Origin: Alphaproteobacteria bacterium
GTDB taxonomy: Bacteria; Pseudomonadota; Alphaproteobacteria; Rhizobiales; Hyphomicrobiaceae
Assembly (NCBI GenBank): GCA_022600335.1
Contig: JAHZKN010000049.1
Location: 1-7,758, forward strand
Length of the DNA: 7,758 nt
Reading direction: 5' to 3'
In this document: positions 5,804 to 7,758 of the stretch, piece after piece
Layout of the letters: the number at the start of each line of letters is the position of its first letter
Position numbering within the stretch: position 1 is the first letter of the stretch
Program-made: the position numbers and the translations under genes
The notes under the pieces: generated by a model
What the model was told of the DNA's origin: nothing
Database searches by the model: none
What the model saw: the letters and a program-made list of their open reading frames with translations, nothing else

Positions 5804-7396
5804 ATGCCAGCTGTCACGTCGAGCCCATACTCTGCCCCGCAAGTATCGCACAACAATTCCGTTGCCGAATTGGTTGAGCTTGCGCTGAAGCGCGGCGAAG
5901 GGAAATTGGCGTCGACCGGTGCGCTTGCCGTTGAAACTTGGCCGCACACCGGGCGATCTGCAGCGGACAAATTTATTGTCTGCGATGACGAAACCGAGGA
6001 CACGGTCTGGTGGGACAACACTGAAGCCATGACCGAGGCGCAGTTTGATCGCCTCTATCGGGATGTTCAGGCGTTCAAAGCTGGCAAAGATCTGTTTGTC
6101 CAAGATCTCTATGGTGGTGCCGACCCAAATCACAGGCTCTCTGTTCGCATGGTTTGTGAGTATGCTTGGCATGCTTTGTTTATTCGCCAACTCCTGCGTC
6201 GGCCCGACGTGGCGGAACTTGCAAACTTCGCGCCTGATCTAACGATTATCGATTTGCCAAGCTTTAGAGCCGCCCCAGATTATCACGGCACCAAGGGCGA
6301 GCGGGTGATCGCCTGTAACTTCAAAAAAGGCATCATTCTCATTGGCGGCACGACGTACGCTGGCGAAATGAAAAAAAGCGTTTTCACGGTGCTGAACTAT
6401 CAGTTACCGGGCAAGGACGTGATGCCCATGCATTGCTCTGCAAACGTTGATGACGACGATCATTCGGCCGTATTTTTTGGCCTCTCAGGCACAGGCAAGA
6501 CCACGCTGTCAGCCGATGCACGTCGCCAACTTATTGGTGATGACGAGCACGGATGGGGAGCTGAAGGCATCTTCAATTTTGAAGGTGGTTGCTACGCAAA
6601 GACCATTCGGTTGTCTCGTCAGGCAGAGCCTGAAATTTGGGACGCGTGCAATCAGTTTGGCGCAGTTTTGGAAAATGTTGTGCTCACGCCAGGTGGTCAG
6701 GACCCTGACTTTGAGGATGCGCGTCTGACGGAAAATACACGCGGTGCCTATCCATTGGACTTCATTGCCAATGCCAGCACGACAAGTCGGGCCGGTCACC
6801 CAAAGAACATCATTATGCTTACTGCAGACGCGTTTGGTATTTTGCCGCCTATCGCAAAGCTGACGCCATCGCAGGCGATGTATCATTTTCTATCGGGTTA
6901 CACCGCAAAAGTTGCTGGCACCGAGCGTGGCATGGGCAATGAACCCCAGGCGACGTTTTCAACCTGCTTCGGTGCCCCCTTTATGCCGCGCCATCCCTCG
7001 GTTTATGGAAATTTGCTGCGCGATCTGATTGCCAAGCATAACGTGGATTGCTGGTTAGTAAACACGGGTTGGACCGGTGGAAAGTATGGCGAAGGCTCCC
7101 GCATGCCGATCGCTGCGACGCGTGCTCTTCTTGACGCTGCACTATCGGGAGAACTTCGCGATCAAGCGATGCGCCAAGATCCACTGTTTGGGTTTGAAGT
7201 TCCGGTGTCGTTACCAGGCATCGACAGCAAGATTCTCGATCCACGTGGCACGTGGTCTGATCCTCTTGCCTACGATAAATTAGCGGCTGAGCTGGGTCAG
7301 ATGTTCAACGACAATTTCAAGAAATATGAAGCGCATGTCGACGATGACGTCATTGCGGCAGCACCACGCCAGCGCCTGCCTCAATCAGCGGCATAA
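5804..7396 (+). CDS. pckA: Phosphoenolpyruvate carboxykinase (ATP), EC 4.1.1.49
   Basis: This complete 530-residue cytoplasmic enzyme decarboxylates and phosphorylates oxaloacetate to phosphoenolpyruvate using ATP, the first committed step of gluconeogenesis from TCA-cycle intermediates. The substrate-binding arginine is Arg51 in [12 protein letters not shown]. The metal-site lysine lies in [11 protein letters not shown] (Lys190) and the metal-site histidine in MHCSAN (His210). The P-loop [11 protein letters not shown] is at 226-236, the second kinase motif GDDEHGW at 245-251, the [11 protein letters not shown] arginine is Arg312, and [12 protein letters not shown] is at 420-431. All of this marks the ATP-dependent bacterial form; length is normal and no catalytic residue is missing. 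ATG 5804 is chosen over the in-frame TTG at 5795, with CGGA nine bases before it. The gene stands alone: a 557-base regulatory region lies upstream and 204 bases separate it from the next gene. No clear terminator follows it. Confidence 0.98.
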   Translation: MPAVTSSPYSAPQVSHNNSVAELVELALKRGEGKLASTGALAVETWPHTGRSAADKFIVCDDETEDTVWWDNTEAMTEAQFDRLYRDVQAFKAGKDLFVQDLYGGADPNHRLSVRMVCEYAWHALFIRQLLRRPDVAELANFAPDLTIIDLPSFRAAPDYHGTKGERVIACNFKKGIILIGGTTYAGEMKKSVFTVLNYQLPGKDVMPMHCSANVDDDDHSAVFFGLSGTGKTTLSADARRQLIGDDEHGWGAEGIFNFEGGCYAKTIRLSRQAEPEIWDACNQFGAVLENVVLTPGGQDPDFEDARLTENTRGAYPLDFIANASTTSRAGHPKNIIMLTADAFGILPPIAKLTPSQAMYHFLSGYTAKVAGTERGMGNEPQATFSTCFGAPFMPRHPSVYGNLLRDLIAKHNVDCWLVNTGWTGGKYGEGSRMPIAATRALLDAALSGELRDQAMRQDPLFGFEVPVSLPGIDSKILDPRGTWSDPLAYDKLAAELGQMFNDNFKKYEAHVDDDVIAAAPRQRLPQSAA

Positions 7397-7540
7397 AAAC
7401 CTCCAAATCTGCACAAAATCCAAGAGAATCAGCTGTTCTGCGGCTACTTGGTGATCCATTGGGTCCGTAAGCCTATGGCTTTTCAAATGTTCCTTAATGG
7501 AAAAAGTGCATAAATTGACCCCTCGAGATGGGCTTGTGAA

Positions 7541-7556
7541 CACACTGAGCTGTGTG
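7541..7556. repeat. Short inverted repeat upstream of the secretion gene
   Basis: CACAC (7541-7545) and GTGTG (7552-7556) flank a six-base centre, 45 bases before the ATG at 7601. It may be an operator or chance. Confidence 0.25.
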
Positions 7557-7600
7557 CTGCACTGAAAGATACGCCATCGCTACACTATGACCGCCGTTGG

Positions 7601-7758
7601 ATGGATGCTCAGGTGACTCACCGTTTGACATCGCGTACGAAGCGCCCAGCTCGGCGCGCTCTTGGCCGCTCGAAAGGCGTCTTTTTGAGCGTTGGCGTCT
7701 TTTCCGGTTTTGTAAATGCACTGGCATTAGCCGGTTCATTCTACATGCTGCAGATCTA
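7601..7758 (+). CDS. Type I secretion permease/ATPase (PrtD-like), N-terminus only
   Basis: The window ends within codon 53. The visible part is a basic N-terminal tail (residues 1-25, many Arg/Lys) and a first membrane helix with GFVNALALAGSFYMLQI. This ends in the start of the FYMLQ(I/V)YDRV signature that opens the transmembrane domain of PrtD/AprD/HasD-type ABC exporters. These inner-membrane proteins work with a membrane-fusion protein and an outer-membrane TolC-type channel to export RTX-type proteins in one step. The frame is open back to 7514, but ATG 7601 is the only ATG and no GTG or TTG lies in that stretch. The ribosome site is weak. The nucleotide-binding domain, adaptor gene and substrate would lie beyond the right edge. 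The gene probably starts its own transcript, as 204 bases separate it from pckA. Confidence 0.82.
   Translation, partial: MDAQVTHRLTSRTKRPARRALGRSKGVFLSVGVFSGFVNALALAGSFYMLQI

Overview
The window reads as an alphaproteobacterial chromosome segment, probably Hyphomicrobiales or a near relative. The reasons are the style of the membrane glycosyltransferase, the small secreted protein with one GLG1-type cysteine-rich repeat, the alphaproteobacterial ATP-type PEP carboxykinase, and a PrtD-like type I secretion ABC protein. The lineage is an inference from protein character, because no rRNA or other phylogenetic marker is present. No tRNA, rRNA, CRISPR array, transposase or integrase was found.

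Layout, left to right. (1) Bases 2-1132 hold the C-terminal part of a processive-type family 2 glycosyltransferase cut by the left edge. (2) Two tiny envelope genes follow: a 103-residue secreted four-cysteine protein (1235-1546) and a 40-residue lipoprotein (1608-1730). They end at a strong intrinsic terminator (about 1750-1786) that can work in both directions. (3) A signalling module covers 1977-5246. It comprises a FIST-domain sensor and an overlapping soluble hybrid histidine kinase on the plus strand, and a convergent NarL/LuxR-type response regulator of the AgmR/ErbR/ErdR kind on the minus strand. (4) A 557-base non-coding region (5247-5803) lies between the response regulator and pckA, which are divergent. 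It is rich in dyads and short repeats. (5) pckA (5804-7396) encodes a complete ATP-dependent PEP carboxykinase. (6) At the right edge, from 7601, is the N-terminus of a type I secretion permease/ATPase.

How the parts may work together. FIST next to this style of hybrid kinase matches the NosP-NahK arrangement of Pseudomonas, where a haem-binding FIST protein senses nitric oxide and controls the kinase beside it. The kinase here has no sensory domain of its own, only a coiled coil, HisKA, HATPase and a C-terminal receiver, so the FIST protein is its likely input in trans. The LuxR-type regulator belongs to a class known in other bacteria for control of alcohol, acetate and glycerol metabolism. 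It sits opposite pckA, the first committed gene of gluconeogenesis. A working hypothesis is a ligand-sensing phosphorelay tied to C2/C4 carbon metabolism, with the dyad-rich 557-base region as its control DNA. The wiring is inference; the gene identities are well supported.
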